A stretch of DNA of 64,000 bases from Tessaracoccus lacteus (GCF_029917005.1 NZ_CP123967.1:1922001-1986000), one strand, 5' to 3'. Shown: positions 16,501-26,636, counted from the first letter of the stretch. Numbers and translations are program-made. Notes: generated by a model from the letters alone, not told the origin.

Positions 16501-16882
16501 CGACGACGGCACCATCGCCCTGGCCGTCCCGCCGCTGAAGGCGCTGCTGGAGATCATGGCCCACGGCGCCTCATCGGAGGGGTGGACGCTGGCGGACCCG
16601 GAGTTCCGGGCGCTGTTCGACCGCGAGACCGTGCTGGCGTCCGCCTGGTACGCCGAGCGGCTGCTGACGCAGGCGAACCAGATGGCCCTGCACGCGGAGC
16701 GGGCCGTGGGTGCGATGAAGCGGTTCGTGGAGGAGCCGACCAACGCGGCCGCGGCCGCGCGGCTCGGGATCGTGGAGAAGATCTCCGCGATGCAGTCCGC
16801 CCTGGCGGACGCCAGTTCCCCGGAGGCGCCGGAGCGCCTGAAGGGAACGCTGGGGAGGCAGGTCAGCTGGCGGCTCGGCTGA
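13502..16882 (+). CDS. Putative pyrophosphate-type phosphoenolpyruvate carboxykinase
   Basis: A very large single-chain protein of 1126 residues. Size and sequence style match the PPi-dependent PEP carboxykinase described from Propionibacterium freudenreichii and Entamoeba (about 130 kDa), which interconverts PEP + CO2 + Pi and oxaloacetate + PPi. A PEPCK-like phosphate-binding loop is visible at about residues 466-480 (KPATVSGGGKSEISKS). Other dense motifs include RFYRPEWGGDW near 577 and NPRIVNGARSKNPRYLQVRP near 745. No separate ATP/GTP adenine-binding insert can be identified by eye. CATAGT (13491-13496) sits 11 bases before the ATG with no proper Shine-Dalgarno, so a leaderless message is possible. 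The 3' end overlaps the convergent HAD gene by 20 bases. The assignment is from memory of the family. Confidence 0.78.
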   Translation: MANFADTAAINLRLGLLGIPLPDEGLAGQAADLVRPILARQRELSRRLQNRLPAVDARIQTFLDAYLEGTGTAPALPRQTLVLDQAGLARQMSLPVDGDTFTSETLSSYRLVNGILHNPANDRRTTKGVFHIAEGGLPIQDDKLAVPRAVFGRLLEHAFNPPADSMVLPYTSAQEPQPRCWVSLLLRPVVVPNVPGYTDEVSMETRFFAPATLMANLDFVEGIFRNGGDPYLPENDASLNPESWTGHSGLVVLAPHLTKLTKKELGLPHVDDATERQKRDGMCWSDPEERYNGGSAFKACARDERGVIVTVIADNYFGYCKKEVKAQISYSANLLGRVEEEHSGGAIAFPRYNLGQTFTDKYADPSYTIDEVIARDADRFEQQAEGHAIDLEHPDVVLVPERSTFSLRDLSVTWERGGEQFSIPLRAATHYIGPDGYIVELTHLAADGEQWTLVGTSPVATSCHKPATVSGGGKSEISKSITDAFVQGNAYIADFADDMAKVADIIDRDYSTRFIQPPDKDSRPLLSDARSVGSVIKLLTPSDEYTQEYNAWLESIEHHIKELVFVVKRFYRPEWGGDWASHFSVGRINGRAGHALRLDGDKIVVNMLRVGFAPDGSWRLFGLRHDFHPAAKVQTEDDITASIVVPGAVAGREDGLSRKYVTNCEQLLFQRPDDAIHRGYDKQAEADIAGGPFLSNFEPLTTKDARALVEDAIAFSQFTRPMQDLIRQVADGHAKAPFFVSSANPRIVNGARSKNPRYLQVRPDHSRPDETALADLAAHMFRRLPVSADLRLPVDVVAAGRRNNAAEEGVPPLCCYAPLHYLELPELFMEFISSMTGKSPSTTGAGSEGAMTKGPFNALPSVVDLNAAFLSFALTGYDGWLSSAGVIGPSVRVDHDISLLIPELFSRMSPAERSAAHLIEEGALERIGDFRAGDELIEASRLGYRITERFQTKYFGRIFMHPHVVFTENMLRPELQDEAAYAESVRTIVTTHQRVAQSYFDDGTIALAVPPLKALLEIMAHGASSEGWTLADPEFRALFDRETVLASAWYAERLLTQANQMALHAERAVGAMKRFVEEPTNAAAAARLGIVEKISAMQSALADASSPEAPERLKGTLGRQVSWRLG

Positions 16883-17525
16883 GCGCCTCCGCCACGACGT
16901 CGAGCGTGAGCTGGTCGAGGCTCTCCACCACGGTGGCCTCGGCCAGCAGTTCGGCGCTCGGCGGGTGGAAGTGCGGGGGGACGGCGACGACCGCCATGCC
17001 TGCGGCCAGCGCCGAGCGGATGCCATTGGGGGCGTCCTCGACGGCGACGGCCTCGCCGGGCGCGACGCCCAGCAGCTCACACGCCCGCAGGTAGCCGTCC
17101 GGCGCGGGCTTCCCGCGCTCGACCTCCTCTGTGGAGACGGTGGCCTGCAGCAGGTCTCCGATGCCGAGCGCCTCGACGGCCGCGTCGATCAGGACCCGCG
17201 GCGACGAGCTGGCGATCGCCACCGGGTAGCGGTCCGCCATCCGCCGCACCGCCTCGACGGCGCCGGGGAGGACATCGACGCCGGCGCGGTGGTGCGCGGC
17301 CATCGCCTCGATGGTCAGCCGGGCCGCCTCATCGGGCGTCACGGGGAGGCCCACAGCGTCGACGAGGTAGGCGCTCCATTCCTGCGTGCTCATGCCCATC
17401 ATCGCCTGCGTGGCCCCGTCCGGCCAGGCCAGCCCCGCGTCGCGGGCGAGGCCGCGCCGGACGATGTCCCAGCTCTCCTCCGTGTCGATCAGGGTGCCGT
17501 CGAGGTCGAAGATGATCGCTGCCAT
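16863..17525 (-). CDS. HAD family hydrolase (beta-phosphoglucomutase-like)
   Basis: A 220-residue HAD phosphatase. Motif I is DLDGTLIDT at residues 6-14 with the nucleophile Asp6, motif II is ASSSPRV, motif III includes RGKPAPDGY, and motif IV is VEDAPNGI. An alpha-helical C1 cap (about 17-90) places it with the phosphoglucomutase/phosphoglycolate phosphatase group; the natural substrate is unknown. The longer reading from 17588 adds an arginine-rich leader, so I start at ATG 17525, which has TAGGCT 13 bases upstream. Its end overlaps the PPi-PEPCK end by 20 bases. Confidence 0.88.
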   Translation of the reverse strand: MAAIIFDLDGTLIDTEESWDIVRRGLARDAGLAWPDGATQAMMGMSTQEWSAYLVDAVGLPVTPDEAARLTIEAMAAHHRAGVDVLPGAVEAVRRMADRYPVAIASSSPRVLIDAAVEALGIGDLLQATVSTEEVERGKPAPDGYLRACELLGVAPGEAVAVEDAPNGIRSALAAGMAVVAVPPHFHPPSAELLAEATVVESLDQLTLDVVAEALSRAAS

Positions 17526-17530
17526 GCGCC

Positions 17531-18643
17531 TCAGCCTAGCCTCCGGGACGGGAGGGAGAACTCCCCGTCCCCGCTGAGCTGCAGCCATCCGCTCTCGATC
17601 AGCTGCTGGGCCCCGTCCAGCACGTCGATGATGCGCTGGCCCGTCCGCGCCGACAGCTGCGCAGCCGTCACCCGCTCCCCGCTGCCGACTGCCTCCCGCA
17701 GCTCGCGCAGCGGTCCGGGCAGCCGGTCGATCGGCACGGACTCTCCCCTCGAGGACTCCTCAGGCACGGAGCCCGGAGGGGCGAGCAGCGCCCGGATCTC
17801 GTCGGCGCTTGTCACGAGAGTGGCCTCCGCGTCGCGGATCAGCCGGTGCGGGGTGACCGACAGCGACGACGTGACTGGGCCGGGCACGGCCGCGACAGGC
17901 CGGCCGAGTGCGGCGGCCCAGGAGGCCGTGTTTTTCGCCCCCGACCGCGCGGCGGCCTCCACCACCACGACGATGCCCGACAGCGCGGCGATGATCCGGT
18001 TCCTCGCGAGGAAGGCGTGCCTGCTCGGCCGTTCCCCCGGCGGTAGCTCGCTGATCAGGGTCCCGGAGGCCGCCACCGACTTGGCGAGGCGCGCGTGGGC
18101 GCTGGGGTAGGGCTCGTCGAGGCCTCCGGCCAGCACCGCGTGCGTGATCCCGCCAGCGCCGAGCGCGCCGCGGTGAGCGGCGGCGTCGATCCCGAAGGCC
18201 AGCCCCGATACGACCGGGTGCCCCGCCGCGGCGAGGTCGGCGGCCAGCCCGACTGCAGTGTGCTCTCCGTAGCTCGTGCAGGCCCTGGCGCCGACCAACG
18301 CGACGGCGCGGTCCACGGCGCCCAGGTATTCGCCCCGCAGCCAGAGCCCCGCCGGCGTCCCTCCCATGCCCGCCACCTCTACGTGTTCCAGGTCGGCCAG
18401 CGGCGCGGGCCACTCCTCGTCACCCGGCATGATGAACCGGGCCCCACACGCCTGGCCCGCCGCGGCGACGGCCGCCGGATCGACCACCGCCGCCCGGCGC
18501 CCGAACGTCGACGACTCGCCCTCCGCGACGAGCGCCTCCCAGAGCTCGGCCGCTCCGAAGTCCTGCCAGGCCCTGGCCAGCGCCGGGGAACTCCAGGCCT
18601 TCAGGGCACAGAGCCCCATCCGGGCCATCCGTTCGCGGTTCAC
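17531..18643 (-). CDS. dprA: DNA-processing protein DprA/Smf
   Basis: A 370-residue protein with the DprA Rossmann domain: VALVGARACTSYG near residue 110, then GHPVVSGLAFGIDAAAH and AVLAGGLDEPYP. A C-terminal winged-helix DprA domain (about 310-365) follows. In transformable bacteria DprA loads RecA on incoming single strands; it is also found widely in bacteria not known to transform. The GTG start overlaps the yifB stop by 4 bases (GTGA). The yraN-yifB-dprA order is the usual actinobacterial cluster. Confidence 0.93.
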   Translation of the reverse strand: MNRERMARMGLCALKAWSSPALARAWQDFGAAELWEALVAEGESSTFGRRAAVVDPAAVAAAGQACGARFIMPGDEEWPAPLADLEHVEVAGMGGTPAGLWLRGEYLGAVDRAVALVGARACTSYGEHTAVGLAADLAAAGHPVVSGLAFGIDAAAHRGALGAGGITHAVLAGGLDEPYPSAHARLAKSVAASGTLISELPPGERPSRHAFLARNRIIAALSGIVVVVEAAARSGAKNTASWAAALGRPVAAVPGPVTSSLSVTPHRLIRDAEATLVTSADEIRALLAPPGSVPEESSRGESVPIDRLPGPLRELREAVGSGERVTAAQLSARTGQRIIDVLDGAQQLIESGWLQLSGDGEFSLPSRRLG

Positions 18644-20172
18644 GCCGCGCTCCGCGCGCTGCCCAGCCGTAGCTGGAGCGCCGCCCGCACCTCGCGCCCG
18701 CCGGGCACGTCGCGGCCTGACATGTCGGTCAGGGTCCAGGCGACCTTCAGGACCTTGTCGACGCCGCGCATGCTCAGCCGGCCGCGCTCGAGGGCGTTAT
18801 TGAGGGCGCCGAGATCCTGCGGCAGCGGGAGGTGTCTGCGCAGGTACGGCCCGGGGATCTCGCCGTTGGTGCTCCACGGGGTGCCGCGGAGTCGCCGCGC
18901 CTGCCGGTCCCTGGCCTCCAGAACCCGCTGCAGCACCGTGGAGCTGGGCTCGGGAGCGGACTCCCCCAGGTCGGCCAACACCCGGTTGACCCCGGTCATG
19001 TGGTGCCGCAGATCGATCCGGTCCATGATGGGGCCGCTCAGGCGGTCCTGGTATCTGCGCACCTTGACGGCGTCGCAGCGGCACTCCGCCCCGGCCACGC
19101 CGTGCATGCCGCAGGGACAGGGGTTGGCGGCGAGCACGAGCAGGAACCGTGCGGGAAAGCGCGCGGACGCCCGCGCCCTATTGACGGTGATCCAGCCACC
19201 CTCGAGCGGCGTGCGCAGCGCGTCCAGCTTCGGGCCGAAGTCGGGCGCCTCGTCCAGGAACAGGACCCCGCGGTGGGCCAGCGAGATCTCGCCGGGGCGC
19301 AGTTCGCCCGATCCCCCGCCCACCAGCGCGACCGGCGTCACCGTGTGGTGCGGGTCCGCGAACGGTGGCCGGGTCACGAGCCCGTCCAGCCTCCGCCCCG
19401 CCAGCGAGTGCACCGCGGACACCTCGACCGACTCGTCGAGGGTGAGGTCGGGCAGGATGGATGGGAGACGCGACGCCAGCATCGTCTTTCCGACGCCCGG
19501 CGCGCCGTGCAGGAACAGGTGGTGCCTGCCCGACGCGGCGACCTCCAGCGCGAAGCGCCCGTCCGCGTGGCCGATGACGTCGGACAGGTCCGCGTGCCCG
19601 TCGGCGCGGTCCTCGGCAGGCAGCCAGGACGGATCCGCCGACTCCGTCGGGTTGTCCACCGGCTTCCCGTTGAGGATCAGCGCCACCTCCTGCAGCCGTC
19701 CGGCTGCCCACACGGTCAGGCCAGGCACCAGCGAGGCCTCGTCCTGCTGCCCCGTCGGCACGATGGCGTGGTCGAACCCCGCCCTGGCCGCCGCGAGCAG
19801 CGCGGGCAGCACCCCGCGCACGCGGCGCACGCGCCCGTCGAGGCTGAGCTCCCCCAGCAGCACCGTCCGCGACAGCAGCCCGGGCCGGACGCCGCCCTCC
19901 GCGGCCATGGCCGCCACGGCGATGGCCACGTCGTAATGCGAGCCCATCTTCGGCAGGCTGGCCGGCGACAGGTTGATGGTGACCAGCTGGGGCGGGTACG
20001 GCAACCCCTCGGCTGCGACGGCGGCCTTGACCCGATCCTTGGCCTCCGACAGCGCCTTGTCCGGCAGCCCGACCAGCAGCGTCCGGGGTAGCCCGCCGCC
20101 CTTGGCCGCCTCCACCTCGACGGGCACGCCGTCGATGCCGGACAGCGCGACCGACCATGCCGATGGCCTCAC
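18640..20172 (-). CDS. YifB/ComM family Mg-chelatase-like AAA+ ATPase
   Basis: A 510-residue protein. It has an N-terminal Lon-protease-like fold (LLGELSLDGRVRRVRGVLP near 115-133), a Mg-chelatase AAA+ core with Walker A GAPGVGKTMLASRLP near 222, and a Walker B region reading GVLFLDEAPDF. A four-cysteine insert reads CPCGMHGVAGAECRCD, and a C-terminal helical domain follows. ComM promotes branch migration during natural transformation in some species. I chose GTG 20172: it has GAGGAG just upstream and overlaps the yraN stop as GTGA. The longer reading to 20226 would run inside yraN. Confidence 0.9.
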   Translation of the reverse strand: MRPSAWSVALSGIDGVPVEVEAAKGGGLPRTLLVGLPDKALSEAKDRVKAAVAAEGLPYPPQLVTINLSPASLPKMGSHYDVAIAVAAMAAEGGVRPGLLSRTVLLGELSLDGRVRRVRGVLPALLAAARAGFDHAIVPTGQQDEASLVPGLTVWAAGRLQEVALILNGKPVDNPTESADPSWLPAEDRADGHADLSDVIGHADGRFALEVAASGRHHLFLHGAPGVGKTMLASRLPSILPDLTLDESVEVSAVHSLAGRRLDGLVTRPPFADPHHTVTPVALVGGGSGELRPGEISLAHRGVLFLDEAPDFGPKLDALRTPLEGGWITVNRARASARFPARFLLVLAANPCPCGMHGVAGAECRCDAVKVRRYQDRLSGPIMDRIDLRHHMTGVNRVLADLGESAPEPSSTVLQRVLEARDRQARRLRGTPWSTNGEIPGPYLRRHLPLPQDLGALNNALERGRLSMRGVDKVLKVAWTLTDMSGRDVPGGREVRAALQLRLGSARSAA

Positions 20173-20540
20173 CGCTCCTCGATCCCGCGGGCGTGGATCA
20201 GCTCCGGATCTTTGCCCGGCGGCCACAGGACGCCGATCGCGTCGACCCGCAGCAGGCGCACGTGGGCCCGGGCGCCCTTCGCGTAGATCGCCGCGAGTCG
20301 CCGCAGCCGCCTGGCCTTCTCGAAGGTGATGGCGTCGAGGGGATGACCGTAGCCCAGGCCCGAGCGTGACTTCACCTCCACGATCACCAGCGCCCCGGCC
20401 TCGTGGTCGAGCGCGACGATGTCCGCCTCGCCCTCCGGGCAGCGCCAGTTACGGGTCAGAATCGTCCACCCGAGCCCCGCCACATACGCTGCGGCGAGGT
20501 CCTCCCCCCTACGGCCGAACTCGGCCCGCGCGTTGCACAT
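20169..20540 (-). CDS. yraN: YraN family (UPF0102) endonuclease-like protein
   Basis: A 123-residue protein with the restriction-endonuclease-like YraN fold: RRGEDLAAAYVAGLGWTIL, then GEADIVALD and VIVEVKSRS, which carry the Asp and the E-x-K of the PD-(D/E)XK core. Biochemical role is unproven. I start at ATG 20540 because GGAGGTGG lies 5 bases upstream; the longer reading from 20555 would place that ribosome site inside the coding region. Confidence 0.88.
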   Translation of the reverse strand: MCNARAEFGRRGEDLAAAYVAGLGWTILTRNWRCPEGEADIVALDHEAGALVIVEVKSRSGLGYGHPLDAITFEKARRLRRLAAIYAKGARAHVRLLRVDAIGVLWPPGKDPELIHARGIEER

Positions 20541-20587
20541 CGCATCCACCTCCATCTCAGTGATGGCGGATCCGGGCGCGCAAATGC

Positions 20588-20605
20588 CAGCCGGCTACGC
20601 GGCTG
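20588..20605 (-). terminator. Short hairpin between DUF2469 gene and yraN
   Basis: CAGCCG (20588-20593) and CGGCTG (20600-20605) form a 6-bp stem with a 6-base loop in the 80-base gap. There is no U tract, so it may be a weak terminator or attenuator. Confidence 0.3.
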
Positions 20606-20620
20606 TGGACAGATCCAGGG

Positions 20621-20944
20621 TCAGGAGGCCGGGGAGTCCTGGTCGGGCACCTGCAGGTCCGAGTGGACGATCTCCTCGATGGAGACGTCTCGGAACGTCA
20701 GGACCTTGGCGGACTTCACGAAGCGCGCCGGTCGGTACATGTCCCACACCCAGGCGTCCCCCATGGACACCTCGTAGTACACGTCACCGCCCTCGGTCCG
20801 GACCTTCAGGTCGACGGCGTTGCACAGGTAGAACCGGCGTTCGGTCTCCACCGCGTAGGTGAAGATGCCGACGACATCCTTGTACTCGCGGTACAGGTCA
20901 AGCTCCAGCTTGCTCTCGTACTGCTCCAGGTCTTCGGCGCTCAT
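20621..20944 (-). CDS. DUF2469 domain-containing protein
   Basis: A 107-residue acidic protein that begins MSAEDLEQYESKLELDLYRE. The whole sequence, including FTYAVETERRFYLCN and YYEVSMGDAWVWDMYRPARF, is diagnostic of DUF2469, a family nearly confined to actinobacteria and almost always encoded between rnhB and yraN. Function is unknown. Its start overlaps the rnhB stop by 4 bases (ATGA). Confidence 0.93.
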   Translation of the reverse strand: MSAEDLEQYESKLELDLYREYKDVVGIFTYAVETERRFYLCNAVDLKVRTEGGDVYYEVSMGDAWVWDMYRPARFVKSAKVLTFRDVSIEEIVHSDLQVPDQDSPAS

Positions 20945-21573
20945 GATTGGACCACTCTAGCGCTCCGCACGACGTTGTCGAAGCACCACCGGTGGATAGC
21001 GGATGGCCCGTGCTCGTCGAGGGCGCGTTGGTGCACAGCCGTGCAGTAGCCCTTGTGCACCGCGAAGCCGTACTCCGGGTACAGGGCGTCGTAGTCGACC
21101 ATGATGCGGTCCCGGGTGACCTTCGCGATGATCGAGGCGGCGCTGACGCAGGCGGCGACCTTGTCACCCTTCCACATCGACACGGCGGGCACGCCGAGGC
21201 CATCGACGGCAAAGCCGTCGGTGATGACGAAGCTCGGAGCCACGTCCAGGCGCAGGACGGCGCGTCGCAGGCCGTGCAGGTCGGCCTGGTGCATGCCCAG
21301 TTCGTCGCACTCCCCCGGCTCGACGATGGCGACGGCGACGGCGACGGCCTCCCGACGGATGACGTCGTAGAGCCGGTCGCGCGCCCTGGCGGTGATGGCC
21401 TTGGAGTCGTCGAGCCCCTCGATGGGCCGACGCGGGTCAAGGATGGCCGCGGCAGCGACCAGTGGCCCGGCGCAGGCGCCGCGGCCTGCCTCGTCCGCTC
21501 CGGCGACGGGGCCGAGGCCGGCGCGGTCCAGCGCCCGCTCGTAGCTGTAGGCGCCACGCCCGAGGCGGATCAT
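20941..21573 (-). CDS. rnhB: Ribonuclease HII
   Basis: A 210-residue enzyme that cuts RNA in RNA-DNA hybrids and removes misincorporated ribonucleotides. The active-site acidic pair Asp27-Glu28 is in VAGADEAGRGACAGPLVAAA. Further motifs are GLDDSKAIT, SFVITDGF and SAASIIAKVTRD. The ATG overlaps the lepB stop by one base (TGATG), and it is translationally coupled to DUF2469 downstream. Confidence 0.95.
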   Translation of the reverse strand: MIRLGRGAYSYERALDRAGLGPVAGADEAGRGACAGPLVAAAAILDPRRPIEGLDDSKAITARARDRLYDVIRREAVAVAVAIVEPGECDELGMHQADLHGLRRAVLRLDVAPSFVITDGFAVDGLGVPAVSMWKGDKVAACVSAASIIAKVTRDRIMVDYDALYPEYGFAVHKGYCTAVHQRALDEHGPSAIHRWCFDNVVRSARVVQS

Positions 21574-22352
21574 CAGCAGCCGGACTCCACGTGGATGAGC
21601 TCGGGATCCTCCGGGGCGGGTTCGGTCGCGTCGGGTACCGTCTCGTAGGTCGAGGGCAGCTGGAAGGTCGCCAGGCGGTCGAGCGGCGCGACGATCGCCA
21701 CCGAAGCGCCGACGACGTTCTCGATCGGCACGAAGGCGCTCTCACCGGGGTTCTGGGACACGTCCGCCAGGCGGCAGCGCGAGTCGTTGGACGCGTTGCG
21801 GTGGTCGCCCATCACGAAGATGTGGTCGGACGGCACGACGATGTCGAACGGCACGGTGCTCGGGGCCACCTGCACGCCGTCCTGCGCGTACAGGTACGAG
21901 GTCTCGTCGAGGACCTGACCGTTGACCTCGATGCTGCCGTCGTCGGTGGTACGGACGTGGTCGCCCGGCATCCCGATGACGCGCTTGATGAGGTGCTCGG
22001 TCCCGGAGTTCGGCAGCACGCCGACGAACTCGAGGGCCTGCTTGATCGCGTTGGGCTCCTCGGTCACGGGAGTCAGCCAGTTGCCGGGGTCCTCGAACAC
22101 GACGACATCGCCGCGCTGGAAGCCGCCGAACTTCGCGACCAGAACACGGTCGTTGACCTGCAGCGTGTTCTCCATCGACCCGGACGGGATCACGAACATC
22201 TGCCCCACGAACGTGCGGATCAGCGTCGCGATCACGATGGCACCGACGACAACGAGCACGCCCTCCAGCAGCCAGCCGAGCAGCCGACGCCCGACGGACG
22301 GGGCCTTCGGCTCGGGCGCGTCAGTCTCGCCGGAGGTTGTGCCTGATTCCAC
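21573..22352 (-). CDS. lepB: Signal peptidase I
   Basis: A 259-residue membrane-anchored serine protease that removes signal peptides from exported proteins. There is one N-terminal transmembrane helix (about 25-46). The nucleophile Ser59 is in FVIPSGSMENTL and the general base Lys123 is in HLIKRVIGMPGD; the GDHRNASNDSR box follows. It starts with GTG after an AAGGAC ribosome site. It lies downstream of rplS, separated by a strong terminator. Confidence 0.95.
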   Translation of the reverse strand: MESGTTSGETDAPEPKAPSVGRRLLGWLLEGVLVVVGAIVIATLIRTFVGQMFVIPSGSMENTLQVNDRVLVAKFGGFQRGDVVVFEDPGNWLTPVTEEPNAIKQALEFVGVLPNSGTEHLIKRVIGMPGDHVRTTDDGSIEVNGQVLDETSYLYAQDGVQVAPSTVPFDIVVPSDHIFVMGDHRNASNDSRCRLADVSQNPGESAFVPIENVVGASVAIVAPLDRLATFQLPSTYETVPDATEPAPEDPELIHVESGC

Positions 22353-22412
22353 GGATCGTCCTTCTTCGGGTGTCGGGTCTGAGCATACCGCCGCGACCCG
22401 GAGTCACGACGA

Positions 22413-22450
22413 CACGAGCCGCCGGGTCGGATTCGACCCGGCGGCTCGTG
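22413..22450 (-). terminator. Strong hairpin terminator after rplS
   Basis: A perfect 17-bp inverted repeat (22413-22429 with 22434-22450) with a 4-base loop lies 36 bases after the rplS stop and before lepB. There is no U-rich tail, as is usual in actinobacteria. It separates rplS from the lepB unit or attenuates read-through. Confidence 0.75.
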
Positions 22451-22485
22451 GAAGATGAAGGTTCAGCGTCGGTGACGCTGGACGA

Positions 22486-22833
22486 TCAGCGCTTCTCCTT
22501 GATCTTGGCGGCCTTGCCGCGCAGCCCACGCAGGTAGTAGAGCTTGGCGCGACGGACGTCACCGCGACGCTCGACCTCGATCTTCTCGATGATCGGGGAG
22601 TTCACCGGGAAGGTGCGCTCGACTCCGACACCGAAGGACACCTTGCGGACCGTGAAGGCCTCCTGCACGCCGGCAGCGTTGCGCGCGATGACGACGCCCG
22701 CGAACACCTGCACACGCGACCGAGTGCCCTCGACAACACGCACGTGCACCTTGACGGAGTCGCCGGCGCGGAACTCCGGGACGTCGTCGCGGAGCGCGGC
22801 CTTGTTGATCTCCTGGATCAGGGGATTGGTCAT
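22486..22833 (-). CDS. rplS: 50S ribosomal protein L19
   Basis: A 115-residue ribosomal protein at the 30S-50S interface. The sequence is standard L19: [43 protein letters not shown] and [18 protein letters not shown] at the end. I use ATG 22833 (MTNPLIQEI); it has AAGGTGAG just upstream and gives the normal length, unlike the longer reading to 22860. The leader is long (see the region 22834-22973). Confidence 0.96.
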   Translation of the reverse strand: MTNPLIQEINKAALRDDVPEFRAGDSVKVHVRVVEGTRSRVQVFAGVVIARNAAGVQEAFTVRKVSFGVGVERTFPVNSPIIEKIEVERRGDVRRAKLYYLRGLRGKAAKIKEKR

Positions 22834-22973
22834 GGTTCTCACCTTTTCCGTCAGTGCCATAGGTCACCGCGGCCATTAGTTTCGATGCGACTCGTCCGGG
22901 ACGGACCCCCCATGGCAGGAGCCCGGGCGCGCCGCTGTCACCCCCTGGCAGGGAGCAACGACTCTCCATTATG
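22834..22973 (-). promoter_or_regulatory. Probable rplS promoter and about 130-base leader
   Basis: On the minus strand a CATAAT hexamer (complement of 22968-22973) could be the -10 element, which would give a leader of about 130 bases before rplS. The leader contains short palindromes, for example GTCC-GTCCC-GGAC around 22898-22910. Leaders of ribosomal protein genes often carry autoregulatory folds; none recognised here matches a known class. Confidence 0.4.
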
Positions 22974-23013
22974 GCAGAGGGGCACCAGAGGGGAAAATCC
23001 TCAGGGGACACGT

Positions 23014-23041
23014 CAGGGGCGGCACCGAAGTGCCGCCCCTG
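23014..23041 (-). terminator. Terminator after sdhCAB
   Basis: A perfect 12-bp stem (23014-23025 with 23030-23041) with a CGAA/TTCG tetraloop, 24 bases after the sdhB stop. It is a GC-rich terminator of the actinobacterial type without U tract and marks the end of the sdh operon. Confidence 0.8.
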
Positions 23042-23064
23042 CGATGTGGCTCAGTCTCTGATGA

Positions 23065-23813
23065 CTACTGCTTGCCGTCGCCCTTGAACAGCGACTTGAT
23101 GAGGTCGCGGTTGAGGTGGGCGATGGACTCGAGCGGGATGCCCTTGGGGCAGACCGCGGCGCACTCACCGATGTTGGTGCAGTTGCCGAAGCCCTCCTCG
23201 TCGTGCTGCGCGACCATGGCCTTGACGCGACGGTAGCGCTCGGGCTGGCCCTGGGGCAGCATCGCGAGGTGCGTGATCTTCGCCGACGTGAACAGCATGG
23301 CGGAGCTGTTCGGGCAGGCGGCGACACACGCACCACAGCCGATGCACGTCGCGTTGTCGAACGCGACGTCCGACTCCCGCTTCGGCGCCGGGGTGGCGTG
23401 AGCGTCGGGGGCCGAACCGGTGTTGCTCGAGATGAAGCCGCCGGCCTGGATGATGTGATCCAGGGCAGTGCGGTCCACGACGAGGTCCTTGATCACCGGG
23501 AACGCGCCCGCGTGCCACGGCTCGATGTCGATGGTCGCGCCATCGGCGAACGAGCGCATGTGCAGCTGGCAGGTGGTGGTGGCGGAACCGCCGTGCGCGA
23601 CGCCGTTGATGACGACGCCACACATGCCGCAGATGCCCTCGCGGCAGTCGTGGTCGAAGGCCACCGGCTCCTGGTTCGCGTTCGTGAGCTGCTCGTTGAG
23701 AAGGTCAAGCATCTCCAGGAACGACATGTCCTCGGACACGCCATCCAGGTCGTACTCGACCATCTTGCCGGCGGCGTTGGCGCCGGCCTGACGCCAGATA
23801 CGTAGCTTGAGCT

Positions 23814-23817
<4 letters not shown>
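23065..23817 (-). CDS. sdhB: Succinate dehydrogenase/fumarate reductase iron-sulfur subunit
   Basis: A 250-residue electron-transfer subunit. Ligands of the [2Fe-2S] centre are Cys58, Cys63, Cys66 and Cys83 ([10 protein letters not shown] ... TTTC). The C-terminal ferredoxin-like domain has [13 protein letters not shown] and [15 protein letters not shown] for the [4Fe-4S] and [3Fe-4S] clusters. I choose GTG 23817, which overlaps the sdhA stop (GTGA) and is preceded by GGAG; the longer reading adds an arginine-rich non-homologous leader. Sequence alone does not say whether the complex works mainly as SDH or FRD. Confidence 0.95.
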
Positions 23818-25825
<2,008 letters not shown>

Positions 25826-25826
<1 letters not shown>

Positions 25827-26551
25827 CAGATCACTCCGATCAGAATTGCGATGGGCATGCTCATGAAGCCGACGAACAGGGCGACAGCGACGATGATGCC
25901 GAGGACGTTGAGGACCTTGCGCGCGTTCGGGCTGGTGTTGCCACCGAGCGTGTTGAACGCGCTGAAGAACCCGTGCCGCACGTGCATGCAGATCAGCACC
26001 ATGCAGATCGCGTAGATCAGCACCATCCACCACTGCTCGAACGCGTAGTGGACCATGACGCTCGGCTTGGCCGGGTCGGTCTCGCCGAACTGCGCCGGGA
26101 TGATCGTGAACTGGAGCAGGTGGAAGATGATGAAGGCCAGCACGATGACGCCGCCCCAGCGCATGGTGCGCACGGAGTAGGTCGAGGCCTGACGCTTGTA
26201 GTTGACGTACTTGTCACCACGGTTCGCGATGGTCTGGCGCGACAGCGTCGCCGCGGCCCAGACGTGCGCACCGACCGCGACGAGCATCACTGCGCGGAAG
26301 ACGATGATGAACTGACCGGCAGGCATGAGCGGGTACATGATGCCGCCCTCATGGTCGATGCCGTTCTCCGCGAGGCCCTTGAGCCAGTGCGCGTAGTGAT
26401 CGTAAGCCTCGGGGCTGACGAACATCTTCAGGTTGCCGTACATGTGCACGAGGAGGAACACGATCATGATCAAGCCGGACACCGCCATGATGACCTTCTT
26501 GACGACCGTGCTTCTCAACGCTCGTTGATGAATAGTGAGAGTTGTTGCCAC
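25826..26551 (-). CDS. sdhC: Succinate dehydrogenase cytochrome b subunit (single-chain membrane anchor)
   Basis: A 241-residue five-helix anchor of the type-B (di-heme b558) class, so no SdhD is needed. Candidate heme ligands lie in [24 protein letters not shown] and [12 protein letters not shown]. It passes electrons to or from menaquinone. I favour GTG 26551 ([14 protein letters not shown]) because a promoter-like TAGAGT lies 13 bases upstream; GTG 26560 or TTG 26569 are alternatives that differ by 3 to 6 residues. Confidence 0.92.
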
Positions 26552-26558
26552 GCGCCTC

Positions 26559-26587
26559 ACTCTAGCCAACGTGTTACGCGCTGTCCC
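26559..26587 (-). promoter_or_regulatory. Probable sdhCAB promoter
   Basis: On the minus strand, GGGACA (complement of 26582-26587) and TAGAGT (complement of 26559-26564) are separated by exactly 17 bases. The -10 element ends 7 bases before GTG 26551, so the transcript may begin at the start codon. The nearby short palindrome GTCCC...GGGAC (about 26583-26599) could be a regulator site. Confidence 0.5.
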
Positions 26588-26613
26588 TAAGAGGGGGACT
26601 TTAACTTTCCCGT

Positions 26614-26636
26614 CGCCTAAATGCTCAATTTAGGCG
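26614..26636 (-). terminator. AT-rich hairpin after trmD
   Basis: CGCCTAAAT (26614-26622) and ATTTAGGCG (26628-26636) form a perfect 9-bp stem with a 5-base loop, 18 bases after the trmD stop. It probably ends the rpsP-trmD transcript. It lies close before the sdh promoter and its low GC makes it stand out. Confidence 0.6.

Noticed and set aside
13403-16564. Minus-strand open frame of over 1000 codons opposite the PPi-PEPCK gene
   Set aside because: It mirrors the GC3 pattern of the real gene; its translation is rich in Val, Asp, Arg and Gly repeats with no domain.
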